The notes beneath the pieces are model-generated. The model saw nothing but the letters and a program-made list of their open reading frames with translations. It searched no databases and had not been told where the DNA came from. Positions 34,348 through 41,224 of a DNA stretch of 63,173 bases are shown here, piece by piece (position 1 is the first letter of the stretch; every line of letters begins with the position of its first letter). The DNA is taken from positions 1 to 63,173 of the forward strand of contig UQNE01000015.1 of the NCBI GenBank assembly GCA_900542355.1, given 5' to 3'. Source of the DNA: an uncultured Bacteroidales bacterium (GTDB lineage: Bacteria; Bacteroidota; Bacteroidia; Bacteroidales; Paludibacteraceae). The position numbers and the translations under genes are program-made.

Positions 34348-35148
34348 TTAGTTCTTGGGTTTGGTATGTGCCACCACACGGATACTCACTTCGTACAACA
34401 AGTACAGCGGCACAGTAACCAGTAGTAGCGTAAACACATCTGCCGTGGGGGTGATGATTGCCGCCAAGATACACAGAACCACAAACGCATGCTTGCGGTA
34501 CCGGCGGAGCAAGGGGGTATCGATGAGCCCTAACTTAGCCAAGAAATATGCCACGATAGGTATCTCGAATAGTATGCCCATCAGCAGCGACAGCACTAAG
34601 AGCGTGGACATATACGACTTGAGCGCAATCTGATTGACCACCGCCTCTTGCACCTGATAGGTACTCAGAAAGCGGAAAGCGAAGGGGAAGATGACGAAAT
34701 AGTTGAGCAACACTCCGAGCGCAAACAACACAACGCCAAAACCAATCAGCATCACCGAATATCGCCGTTCCTGTTTGTACAACGCAGGCGCAATAAAACC
34801 ATAGAGTTGAATTATCAAATACGGACACGCCACTACGCAGCCGAACACCAATGCCGCCTCAAGGTGCACCATAAACTGCGATGCCAGTTCAGTGTTGATG
34901 AACTGCGTTTGGAAGTCGCCCAAGCAGAGCGAACTCCAGCCCGTCAGTTCCGCCAATCGGCACAAGCCTCGATAGAGCGCAAAGTTCGACCGCGAGGGGG
35001 CAAACAGCACATCAAAGAGCGTATCCTTGAAGCAGAAAGCCCCCACGGCACACACCGCCCATACGATAAGACAACGGAAGATGACCTTTCGGAGCACATC
35101 CACATGCTCCCAAAAGGTCATTTTCTGCTCATTGTTTGGCTTGCTCAT
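34348..35148 (-). CDS. tatC: Sec-independent protein translocase TatC
   Basis: 266 residues, six membrane helices. The N-terminal MTFWEHVDVLRKVIFR is the conserved 'F..HL..LR.R' region with the cytoplasmic Glu, and FGVVLFALGVLLNYFVIFPF is the usual core. It binds twin-arginine signals in the inner membrane. It overlaps tatA by 20 nt. It lies downstream of a RiPP precursor with a twin-arginine leader, which suggests a functional link, though Tat also serves other exported proteins. Confidence 0.95.
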   Translation of the reverse strand: MSKPNNEQKMTFWEHVDVLRKVIFRCLIVWAVCAVGAFCFKDTLFDVLFAPSRSNFALYRGLCRLAELTGWSSLCLGDFQTQFINTELASQFMVHLEAALVFGCVVACPYLIIQLYGFIAPALYKQERRYSVMLIGFGVVLFALGVLLNYFVIFPFAFRFLSTYQVQEAVVNQIALKSYMSTLLVLSLLMGILFEIPIVAYFLAKLGLIDTPLLRRYRKHAFVVLCILAAIITPTADVFTLLLVTVPLYLLYEVSIRVVAHTKPKN

Positions 35149-35440
35149 TGTGCGGGGCGGTAGGCTGTTGCGGTTGCTGGTCGGCAGCAGGTTGCTGCGG
35201 CTGATTTGCCGAGGGCTGTTGGGGTTGCTGCGACGAGGATGGTTGAGCCTGCTGCGACTGTCGGGGAGTGTCGAGCGGATGCTTGATTTCGCCCTCGATG
35301 TCGCTCATACCCTCTTTGAACGAGCGCACGCCTTTGCCCAAGCCGCGCATGAGTTCGGGTATTTTCTTGCCACCGAAAAGCAGCAGCACAATCAGCACGA
35401 TGAAGATAATCTCCGGTGCTCCAATCATAAGTAGTTGCAT
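35129..35440 (-). CDS. tatA: Sec-independent protein translocase TatA
   Basis: 103 residues (or 99 from the internal ATG at 35428). APEIIFIVLIVLLLFGGKKI is the single membrane helix and hinge, followed by the amphipathic helix PELMRGLGKGVRSFKEGM. The C-terminal half is a low-complexity Gln/Pro/Ser tail. Only one TatA-like gene is visible, so a minimal TatA-TatC system is likely, as is usual in Bacteroidota. Confidence 0.93.
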   Translation of the reverse strand: MQLLMIGAPEIIFIVLIVLLLFGGKKIPELMRGLGKGVRSFKEGMSDIEGEIKHPLDTPRQSQQAQPSSSQQPQQPSANQPQQPAADQQPQQPTAPHNEQAKQ

Positions 35441-35515
35441 ATTGTTATTAGACTTTGACTCCCACCAAGCCCCTTCAGAGAGGGGGGATGTGGGAGTTGG
35501 GTTGATGTTTATTGG

Positions 35516-35797
35516 TTACTTTTGCTCGGGGGTATTGAGGAATATCTCGCAGGTCTCGAAGTTGATTTCCCAGTTGCCGCCATCGCAGGACTCCCACCGG
35601 TATTTCTGCGCCATGGTATCCCACCACTGTTGGAAGCGGGTGCCTGTCTCGCCCATGTCGCGGACAAGTTTCTCGTATAGTTCGCTGTTGTCGGCAGTGA
35701 GGATCTTTGCCAACTCGTTGAGACCATTGCGACGCTCAAAGAGGATCTGAATCTCGTTTTTCTCTTCAGGGGTTACCTGACCTACTAATTTCTTCAT
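35516..35797 (-). CDS. Small CXXX-repeat peptide modification system protein
   Basis: 93 residues: MKKLVGQVTPEEKNEIQILF, RRNGLNELAKIL, a Trp/Cys-containing end (RWESCDGGNWEINFETCEIF). It matches my memory of the small protein that annotation pipelines call 'CXXX repeat peptide modification system protein', always found with the two maturases seen upstream here. Predicted soluble and helical in the first two thirds. Its role, perhaps leader recognition or enzyme assembly, is unknown. It lies between the maturase gene and tatA. Confidence 0.75.
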   Translation of the reverse strand: MKKLVGQVTPEEKNEIQILFERRNGLNELAKILTADNSELYEKLVRDMGETGTRFQQWWDTMAQKYRWESCDGGNWEINFETCEIFLNTPEQK

Positions 35798-35823
35798 ATT
35801 TTTGTTGATTTTTGTATAGATAG

Positions 35824-35905
35824 TATAGGGATTCTAGAAGGTATAGAGGATCTAGGTATTCTAGATAATCTAGGAGATCTAGAGGATCTAGATGTTCTAT
35901 ATTTC
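35824..35905. repeat. 9-bp tandem repeat with core TCTAG
   Basis: About nine 9-bp units in register, e.g. TCTAGGTAT, TCTAGATAA, TCTAGGAGA, TCTAGAGGA, TCTAGATGT, TCTATATTT. It occupies the gap between the maturase and modification-protein genes. A degenerate relative lies at 15160-15290. Confidence 0.8.
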
Positions 35906-35957
35906 TAGGTGGCTTTGCCACTATTAATTCTTAATTCATAATTCTTAAGTGCCTCCC

Positions 35958-36911
35958 TTACCATTCCTCTCGTACATCGAAGGGGTCGAGGTAAGTGATG
36001 GCGGGTATGTCGTGCTCGAAGCGGAAGCCGTCGGCGATGAGGCGTTGCTGTAAGTCGCGCGAGGCGTTGCGTTCCAAGTGGGCAAGCACGCACTGCTGGT
36101 GTGAGGGGGTGTTGGCGTCCATTGTCAGGCGGTCGTTGAGCCATAAACAACGGTGGCAATGATAAGCATCGCACTTGCGACAAAGTGGCGCATGGTCAAG
36201 TTCCAGCAGTTGCTTGTTGGCTATCTGCAAACCGCCATCCAAGTCGCCCTCCGACCGCGAAGCGTCTTTCGTGCTGTGGTTCATACGGTTAGAAATCCCC
36301 ATTTGCTCATCGTAGTAAAATGCCGGACAGAGATAAAACTTCCCGTTGGGTGCCACCGTGATATTGCCGGTACCCGCCTCGCAGTTGTGCATCTCAGTCA
36401 GCACAAGGCGATCGGTCAGCATGTTCACCTGTGTCGGATTCTCTTTCTTGTAGAGATTAGCCAACACGGCATTTAGTGTCTCCAATGCCTTTTTGTAGTC
36501 CTCTGCCTGCTCATCGCGGAAAGTCGCTATATCCGTCAAACAGATATTCAGCCGCTCCACTTGTGGCAGCAGGGCGGCAATGTCATACTGCCCCGCGATA
36601 AACTCGCCAATCGTCAGACGCAGCACCACATTCTTGCCCTCTACACAGGCAGGCACACCGTTATACACCCGCACATCGCGCCCGATTTTCACATGGTCAA
36701 TACTCTCTATCAGCGTATTATATTCCTCGGGCAGGTCGTAGTCGGGATAGATATACTGAATCATCAGGTTCTGCTTCATGCCGAAGCGTATCGCCTTGTG
36801 CAGGGTGTCCAATGGCATTAACCGTCTCTCTTTCAATGGATTATCGGCATGGCAGTATGCCACAGATGTGTCATCCAACAGGATAACAAGATATTGCATA
36901 TAGTTCTTCAT
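35958..36911 (-). CDS. CXXX repeat peptide maturase (SPASM-like Cys cluster, no radical SAM motif)
   Basis: 317 residues. The N-terminal half (MQYLVILLDDTSVAYCHADN, then RRLMPLDTLHKAIRFGMKQN) is shaped like a radical SAM barrel, but no CxxxCxxC motif is present. The C-terminal part is Cys-rich, with NCEAGTGNITVAPNGKFYLC and LCRKCDAYHCHRC, like the SPASM auxiliary iron-sulfur domain of peptide-modifying radical SAM enzymes. This combination agrees with the family named 'CXXX repeat peptide maturase'. It probably pairs with the adjacent true radical SAM enzyme and may bind an iron-sulfur cluster or the substrate. It is 4 nt after that gene, so co-translated. Confidence 0.83.
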   Translation of the reverse strand: MKNYMQYLVILLDDTSVAYCHADNPLKERRLMPLDTLHKAIRFGMKQNLMIQYIYPDYDLPEEYNTLIESIDHVKIGRDVRVYNGVPACVEGKNVVLRLTIGEFIAGQYDIAALLPQVERLNICLTDIATFRDEQAEDYKKALETLNAVLANLYKKENPTQVNMLTDRLVLTEMHNCEAGTGNITVAPNGKFYLCPAFYYDEQMGISNRMNHSTKDASRSEGDLDGGLQIANKQLLELDHAPLCRKCDAYHCHRCLWLNDRLTMDANTPSHQQCVLAHLERNASRDLQQRLIADGFRFEHDIPAITYLDPFDVREEW

Positions 36912-36915
36912 CGCG

Positions 36916-38139
36916 TTAGCAGATTATATCGTTTGACTTCTTTGCATTTTGTTGTGCCTCAAACTCTTCGCGCTTGCCTTCGAGTTCCAGTTTACGGTAG
37001 AGTTTGTTCCAATAGTAGTTGTTCGCACGCACGCGCGCTTTGTGCATCAGGCAGATAGCGGTAGCCCGCTGATAGACGGTATGCGTCTTGGCGGCGTCGT
37101 AGTTCTCACCCTGGCACCATGCGCAGCCCTCCGCCACCTCGCAGTCCACACACTCGGGCTTCGACTGCGTACAGCGGTCGAGTGTCAAGAACGGGCGCAA
37201 CTTGTTGTTGTCTATGCCGTCATGTATGTTGCCTATTATCCACGCCTCTTTGTCCCGCAGCGAGTACTGCGCAAAGCGGGTGCAAGGATAGAAATTACCC
37301 GCCGCATCTATCGCCAGCATCTTGCCCGCGCCGCACCAGTTCTGGTTCTGCAGCGTGCAGTCAAGCGGCTTACCCATATTCTCCGAGAAGAACGAGCAAG
37401 CATACTGCTCATATAGTCCGCGGTCGATAATCTCGTCCGCAAGGTCGGTCAGTTGCTGCTCAAACAGCGCGTCATCGCCCTCGTGCCATACGTCCTCGAA
37501 CACGCAGTTGATGTTCACTTGGTGGATGCCGAGGTCGTAGAGGTGTAGCACGCTCTCTTTGATGTACGGTATGTCGGCGGAGGAGATCGTTACCTTGGTG
37601 CCGTCGCCGGGGAACTGGCTCTGCCATAGCGGGATATTGCGCACTACATCGTCGTACGAACCCTTGTCGGTATGCTTATAGACGCGGTTGAGGTCGTGCT
37701 TGCGGCGGGTGCCGTCGATAGTGATACCGATGCTGAGGTGCTGCTTGTTCTTCTCGATGAAACGCTGCACTTTCTCGCTGTCGTAGTTGAGTCCGTTGGT
37801 CGAGAACGAGAACCGGTACGAGTTGAACCAGTGATGGTTACGGCGGTACATCTCGGCTTTGATATAGTCGCATATCCGGTCGATAAGGTCAATCTCGAGA
37901 AACGGTTCCCCGCCGATAAAGTCCCATATCACGCTCTCGTATGCAAAGTTCGGGTCTGTCTCCCTGTCCAATACATAGTCAATCGCCGCCTTGGCAGTAC
38001 TCCACGGCATGCGCTCTTTCTCGTTCTTCCCCACTAAATAGCAGTACTTGCACGCCAACTGACAGTCCTTGGTAACAATGAAAGTGATGTTCTTGGAAGT
38101 GCCTTGTTTCCAAGAGCCCTCTTGCTGACGATATAACAT
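36916..38139 (-). CDS. Radical SAM peptide maturase, CXXX-repeat target type
   Basis: 407 residues. The radical SAM motif C26-x3-C30-x2-C33 (DCQLACKYCY) is intact, followed by FIGGEPFLEIDLI (the GGEP SAM-binding motif) and FSTNGLNY. The C-terminal SPASM region has WCGAGKMLAIDAAGNFYPCT and CTQSKPECVDCEVAEGCAWC, able to hold auxiliary 4Fe-4S clusters. Related enzymes form thioether or carbon-carbon links in ribosomally made peptides. With the CXXX precursor two genes upstream, thioether formation from its Cys residues is the obvious hypothesis. Cytoplasmic, so modification would precede Tat export. Confidence 0.92.
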   Translation of the reverse strand: MLYRQQEGSWKQGTSKNITFIVTKDCQLACKYCYLVGKNEKERMPWSTAKAAIDYVLDRETDPNFAYESVIWDFIGGEPFLEIDLIDRICDYIKAEMYRRNHHWFNSYRFSFSTNGLNYDSEKVQRFIEKNKQHLSIGITIDGTRRKHDLNRVYKHTDKGSYDDVVRNIPLWQSQFPGDGTKVTISSADIPYIKESVLHLYDLGIHQVNINCVFEDVWHEGDDALFEQQLTDLADEIIDRGLYEQYACSFFSENMGKPLDCTLQNQNWCGAGKMLAIDAAGNFYPCTRFAQYSLRDKEAWIIGNIHDGIDNNKLRPFLTLDRCTQSKPECVDCEVAEGCAWCQGENYDAAKTHTVYQRATAICLMHKARVRANNYYWNKLYRKLELEGKREEFEAQQNAKKSNDIIC

Positions 38140-38141
38140 AA

Positions 38142-38387
38142 CTACTCAATCGTTACGCTTTTCAATGGGGCATTAAAATATAATCGACCACATTTATCTA
38201 CGCGGAACCCCAAGTATTTAGTAGCCTTGTCGAGATATAATCTCTTAAATTCTTGTTCGTCGCTTTCTAAGACATTGGTAATTTTCCCTGTTTGCTGGAT
38301 ACCATCAGGGCTAGTGAAAGTAATTGTTTTACCTATACATCTTTCAGCATCGGCATCCGACATACCTCTAAATTCTTCTATACTCAT
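38142..38387 (-). CDS. 81-residue protein in the CXXX RiPP locus
   Basis: MSIEEFRGMSDADAERCIGK at the N-terminus, then a small beta-rich portion (TITFTSPDGIQQTGKITNVL) and LGFRVDKCGRLYFNAPLKSV at the C-terminus. It sits 17 nt after the precursor gene and 2 nt before the radical SAM gene, so it is tightly co-transcribed. The size and beta-rich look could fit a RiPP recognition element-like leader-binding protein or a second substrate, but I see no diagnostic motif. Two Cys only. Confidence 0.75.
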   Translation of the reverse strand: MSIEEFRGMSDADAERCIGKTITFTSPDGIQQTGKITNVLESDEQEFKRLYLDKATKYLGFRVDKCGRLYFNAPLKSVTIE

Positions 38388-38404
38388 AGCGATTTTTTTC
38401 TATT

Positions 38405-38713
38405 TTACGCATAAGCCTGTTTTGCACAACCTGCAGAACAGGTACCATAGCATTCTTTGTAGCATCCTGTTTTGCAATCTCCTTGACAAGTACAATCACA
38501 AGTTCTATCACATGAAGTTTCGCAACTTCCTTGACAAGACCAAAAACAACTATTCATACACGAACCATTGCAATCGAGTGTTGCTGCTTCGGATTTAACG
38601 ATAGGCAGAGATGAGAGAACTACTGCGCCGACGACGGGGAGGGCGGCTTTTGCAGCCTTTTTGAAGAACTCACGGCGTGATTGGAGTTCCTCGTTTGGAT
38701 TTTTTGTATCCAT
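38405..38713 (-). CDS. CXXX-repeat RiPP precursor peptide with twin-arginine signal
   Basis: 102 residues. The leader has a Tat motif, S12-R13-R14-E15-F16-F17-K18, a hydrophobic stretch (AALPVVGAVVLSSLPIV) and a possible signal peptidase site (KSEA then AT). The core starts at C48: Cys occurs every fourth residue at 48, 52, 56, 60, 64, 68, 72, 76, 80, 84, 88, 92 and 96, plus one extra at 74. The triplets between are NGS, MNS, FWS, QGS, ETS, DRT, DCT, QGD, KTG, YKE, YGT and SAG; 8 of 12 end in Ser or Thr. It is followed by its maturation genes and then tatA/tatC. The mature product should be a 50-60-residue modified peptide outside the inner membrane. Confidence 0.93.
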   Translation of the reverse strand: MDTKNPNEELQSRREFFKKAAKAALPVVGAVVLSSLPIVKSEAATLDCNGSCMNSCFWSCQGSCETSCDRTCDCTCQGDCKTGCYKECYGTCSAGCAKQAYA

Positions 38714-38782
38714 AGAACTTAGTTTTTTTGGTTTGCATAGGAACTCCCGACTATGCTAAAAAATGGGATTAGATAGGTACAT

Positions 38783-39273
38783 AAAAAAATGCGTGGAGTC
38801 CGATCGTCGTCGTTCCACTCATAGAGGCTCTCGCATTTGCCCGACTTTTTGGAACCGACAACGCGAAGCCCACGCCAATATAAGCGTCCATACACCTACT
38901 CAAAGCCATACTCCCCAAAAGAGAGTATCGCCGCAGAAACTATCCGAACCGATAAGCCGGCAGACCTGTATCTGCTAACCCATACAGCCCACGGAGGGCA
39001 TAACGCACCCCCATAGTTTCCGATAGGCAATGGAATAAAACTTATATTCCGAGGACATTCATCGTTGCTTTGTTCCGGAAAAAACTGAAATTTGCGAGAT
39101 TTCTATGAATCAGAACAGAGCGTCAATAAACGCCTTTTATTATGTAACGCAAAGCCCGCAACCTCGATGAACAAAGGGATTGTTTGGGTTTCACTACCCG
39201 CCTGTGGCAGGCGTTACCACCCGCTCAGGCGGACCATAATACCCACCTCTCTCACCTCGGCGTGAACTTCACG
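38783..39273 (-). ncRNA. Putative long structured RNA or leader upstream of the RiPP locus
   Basis: About 490 nt without credible ORF but with many good helices on the minus strand: a 9-bp long-range pair (39013-39021 with 38935-38943) enclosing CTGTAT/ATACAG (38966-38971, 38982-38987); AUACUCUC/GGGAGUAU (38908-38915, 38921-38928); CCGCCTG/CAGGCGG (about 39205-39240); and GGAAT/ATTCC. A good promoter precedes it (39279-39310), and a weaker hairpin followed by ATTTTTTT ends it (38818-38783). It does not match tmRNA, RNase P RNA, 6S or SRP RNA as I know them. It could be a free ncRNA or an attenuated 5' leader of the precursor gene. Confidence 0.55.
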
Positions 39274-39278
39274 GTGCA

Positions 39279-39310
39279 AAATTACTACTAATTTTGAAAT
39301 TATGCAAGTT
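39279..39310 (-). promoter_or_regulatory. Promoter upstream of the structured RNA/RiPP locus
   Basis: On the minus strand CTTG (39307-39310, one off TTTG) and TAATTTTG (39279-39286), 20 nt apart. Transcription would start near 39272. I found no other promoter of this type nearer the precursor gene. Confidence 0.75.
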
Positions 39311-39480
39311 AATTAGACATATAATTTCCGTGTGTCTGTGTGTTCATTAAAACATATAATTACCATGTAATGAGACATATAATTATTCATTATCCATTGG
39401 ATAAGTCTCCATTAAATGCCATGTAAAGGACCATGCAGACCTCCCCACGCCCCTCCAAGGGAGGGAATGTGCGTAGCGGG
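39311..39480. repeat. Dispersed CATGTAATT / CCATTAA repeat cluster
   Basis: Repeated blocks TTAATTAGACATATAATT, CATATAATTACCATGTAATG, GACATATAATTATTC and CCATTAAATGCCATGTAAAGG, ended by a CCCCTCC/GGAGGG hairpin (about 39437-39466). Similar blocks lie near 13.5, 34.06, 52.67, 53.3-53.57 and 55.0 kb. No gene. Confidence 0.65.
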
Positions 39481-39483
39481 TAC

Positions 39484-39510
39484 AAAAATCCCCGCTGTAT
39501 GGCGGGGATT
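39484..39510 (-). terminator. Terminator of the GH87/regulator operon
   Basis: AATCCCCGC (39487-39495) and GCGGGGATT (39502-39510) pair. On the minus strand the stem is followed by TTT before GTA. It lies about 160 nt beyond the regulator stop codon. Confidence 0.75.
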
Positions 39511-39667
39511 AAAAGAATAAGGTGTAGAAAATGCCTACCTACCAATAATTAATGAGTAATTATATGGTAATTAATGTTTTTTTGTTATTGTGTAGTGTAG
39601 TGGTGCAGTGTGTTGGTGTAGTGTATTGTTGTTGCTTTTTGTTATTGTTGTGTGTTGGTGTGGGAGG

Positions 39668-41224
39668 TTAGATCTGCATGAGGAGGGATTGGAAGTCGTC
39701 GGGGGTGAGGGGGGAGGCATTCTTGATGCGGGTCTTGTAGGTGTAGATAGTGTTGATCGAGTAGTCGAGCAGGTTGGCTATCTGCTGGTTGTCGGTGATA
39801 CCAAGGCGCATGAGGGCAAAGATACGCAGTTCGGCATTGAGCAACTCGCCCTGCTTGAGTTCGATACGGTTCTCGGGGCGGAGTAGGGCGTTGAACTTCT
39901 CGACAAAGTCGGGGAAGATATGCAGGAACATCGTGTCGAAGCGTTTGTAGAACTCGTTGCGCAGGGTGCGGATGTCCACATACTGGGGTATCGATTGCAG
40001 TTCGTCGAAGCGTCGCTCTTGCGTCTTGCGCTTCACATAGCGTTGGTACTTCTCCAGTTTGCTATAGACAGTGCTCTCGTTGCAGAGGAAAGTGGCGATA
40101 CACTCCTCTTTGATACGGTTGGCTTCGGTGAGTTGCCTATTGGTCTGCTGCACCGCCTCTTCTGTTCGGCGCAAGGCACGGTGGCGGTTGTAGAGCAAGA
40201 CGATAGCGAAGAACAGCACCACGAGCAGCAGGTAGAGGCACACATTCAGGCGTCGGATACGGTGGCTCTGCTCTTGCATGGCGGCGAGTTGCTGCTGCTC
40301 GATGATAGGGAGTATCTTACCGATACTGAGTTGTCGGTGGCGTGCGTTGTAGAAGTTGGCATCGTCCATTGCCTCTTGGATGTAGCGTGCGGCGTGGTCG
40401 ATGTTGCCTTGGTGGTAGAGCAGTTGCGCCACGACGCTCATGGCTATCGTCTCCTTGGTGCAACTGCGCAGGTCAGACACGGCGGCGAGTATCCAGTAAT
40501 GCTCCGAGCGTGCGTTGTCGCCGAGGGCATCGTAGAGCGAACCCATCGACGAGTAGGCGATGGCGCGTTCGTGTTCGGAGATAGTGGAGCAGGTGAGTGC
40601 CCGCTCAAAACGCTCGATAGCGAGTACACCGTCGTCTTGCTTCATAGCGTACTGTGCGGCGGTGGACCAGTAGCGGGCGGTGTCGCGCGGGTCGATGAGC
40701 AGGAGTGCCTGTTCGCTCATGCGGTAGCCCTGCGTGCGGTAGTCGTTGGCGAGTTGGCCGTGGGTATAGTCTGCCATATCGTAGAGCAGACGCGAGAAAG
40801 TGATGTAGTAGTCGGCTTGTATGTCGCGCGAGCAGGCGGATACATCGTCCGCCATATCCTCCAGCACATCGGCACTCTCTTTGAACAGACCCGAACTGAG
40901 GAAGATAAAGGCGTGTCGCACCTTGGCTTGCACCATCTTCTCGTGGGAGTGGAGGTGGGTTGCCTCGTCGAGCAGTTTCTCCACATAGAGCGTGGCGGTG
41001 TCGTAGGAGTAGGACTGATACTCGAGCGTGAGCGCAAGCAGTTGCGAATAGGTATCGATGTCGGCATGGCGTATCGAGTCGATACGCTGTTGCTTGAGTG
41101 TGTCGTATTGCTCTTTCTTTGCCAGTTCGCTTTCGAGCAGGGCGATGTCCTCGGCGGTGAAGGCGTAGAGCGGGGACAGAGCCACGGCGGCAAGAAACAG
41201 AAAGGATAGCAGGAGGCGTCTCAT
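39668..41224 (-). CDS. Membrane-bound TPR regulator with LuxR-like DNA-binding end (DUF6377-like)
   Basis: 518 residues. Signal peptide/first helix (RRLLLSFLFLAAVALSPLYA), periplasmic TPR-like helices (about 25-300), one membrane helix (LNVCLYLLLVVLFFAIVLLY, about 325-345), a coiled segment, then a cytoplasmic part ending in a helix-turn-helix (LNAELRIFALMRLGITDNQQ and IANLLDYSINTIYTYKTRIK). The layout agrees with the DUF6377 regulators attached to Bacteroidota polysaccharide loci. Its ATG overlaps the stop of the GH87-like gene (ATGA), so sensor and enzyme are made together. It probably senses an alpha-glucan oligosaccharide in the periplasm and controls this locus; that is inference. Confidence 0.85.
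   Translation of the reverse strand: MRRLLLSFLFLAAVALSPLYAFTAEDIALLESELAKKEQYDTLKQQRIDSIRHADIDTYSQLLALTLEYQSYSYDTATLYVEKLLDEATHLHSHEKMVQAKVRHAFIFLSSGLFKESADVLEDMADDVSACSRDIQADYYITFSRLLYDMADYTHGQLANDYRTQGYRMSEQALLLIDPRDTARYWSTAAQYAMKQDDGVLAIERFERALTCSTISEHERAIAYSSMGSLYDALGDNARSEHYWILAAVSDLRSCTKETIAMSVVAQLLYHQGNIDHAARYIQEAMDDANFYNARHRQLSIGKILPIIEQQQLAAMQEQSHRIRRLNVCLYLLLVVLFFAIVLLYNRHRALRRTEEAVQQTNRQLTEANRIKEECIATFLCNESTVYSKLEKYQRYVKRKTQERRFDELQSIPQYVDIRTLRNEFYKRFDTMFLHIFPDFVEKFNALLRPENRIELKQGELLNAELRIFALMRLGITDNQQIANLLDYSINTIYTYKTRIKNASPLTPDDFQSLLMQI

Noticed and set aside
38783..39273. tmRNA or RNase P RNA
   Set aside because: I looked for the tmRNA tag reading frame and tRNA-like ends and for the GGAAAGTCC-type RNase P core and found none.
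39920..41209. 429-codon open frame on the plus strand
   Set aside because: Antisense to the TPR regulator. Repetitive Val/Leu/Gly/Glu composition typical of a shadow frame.
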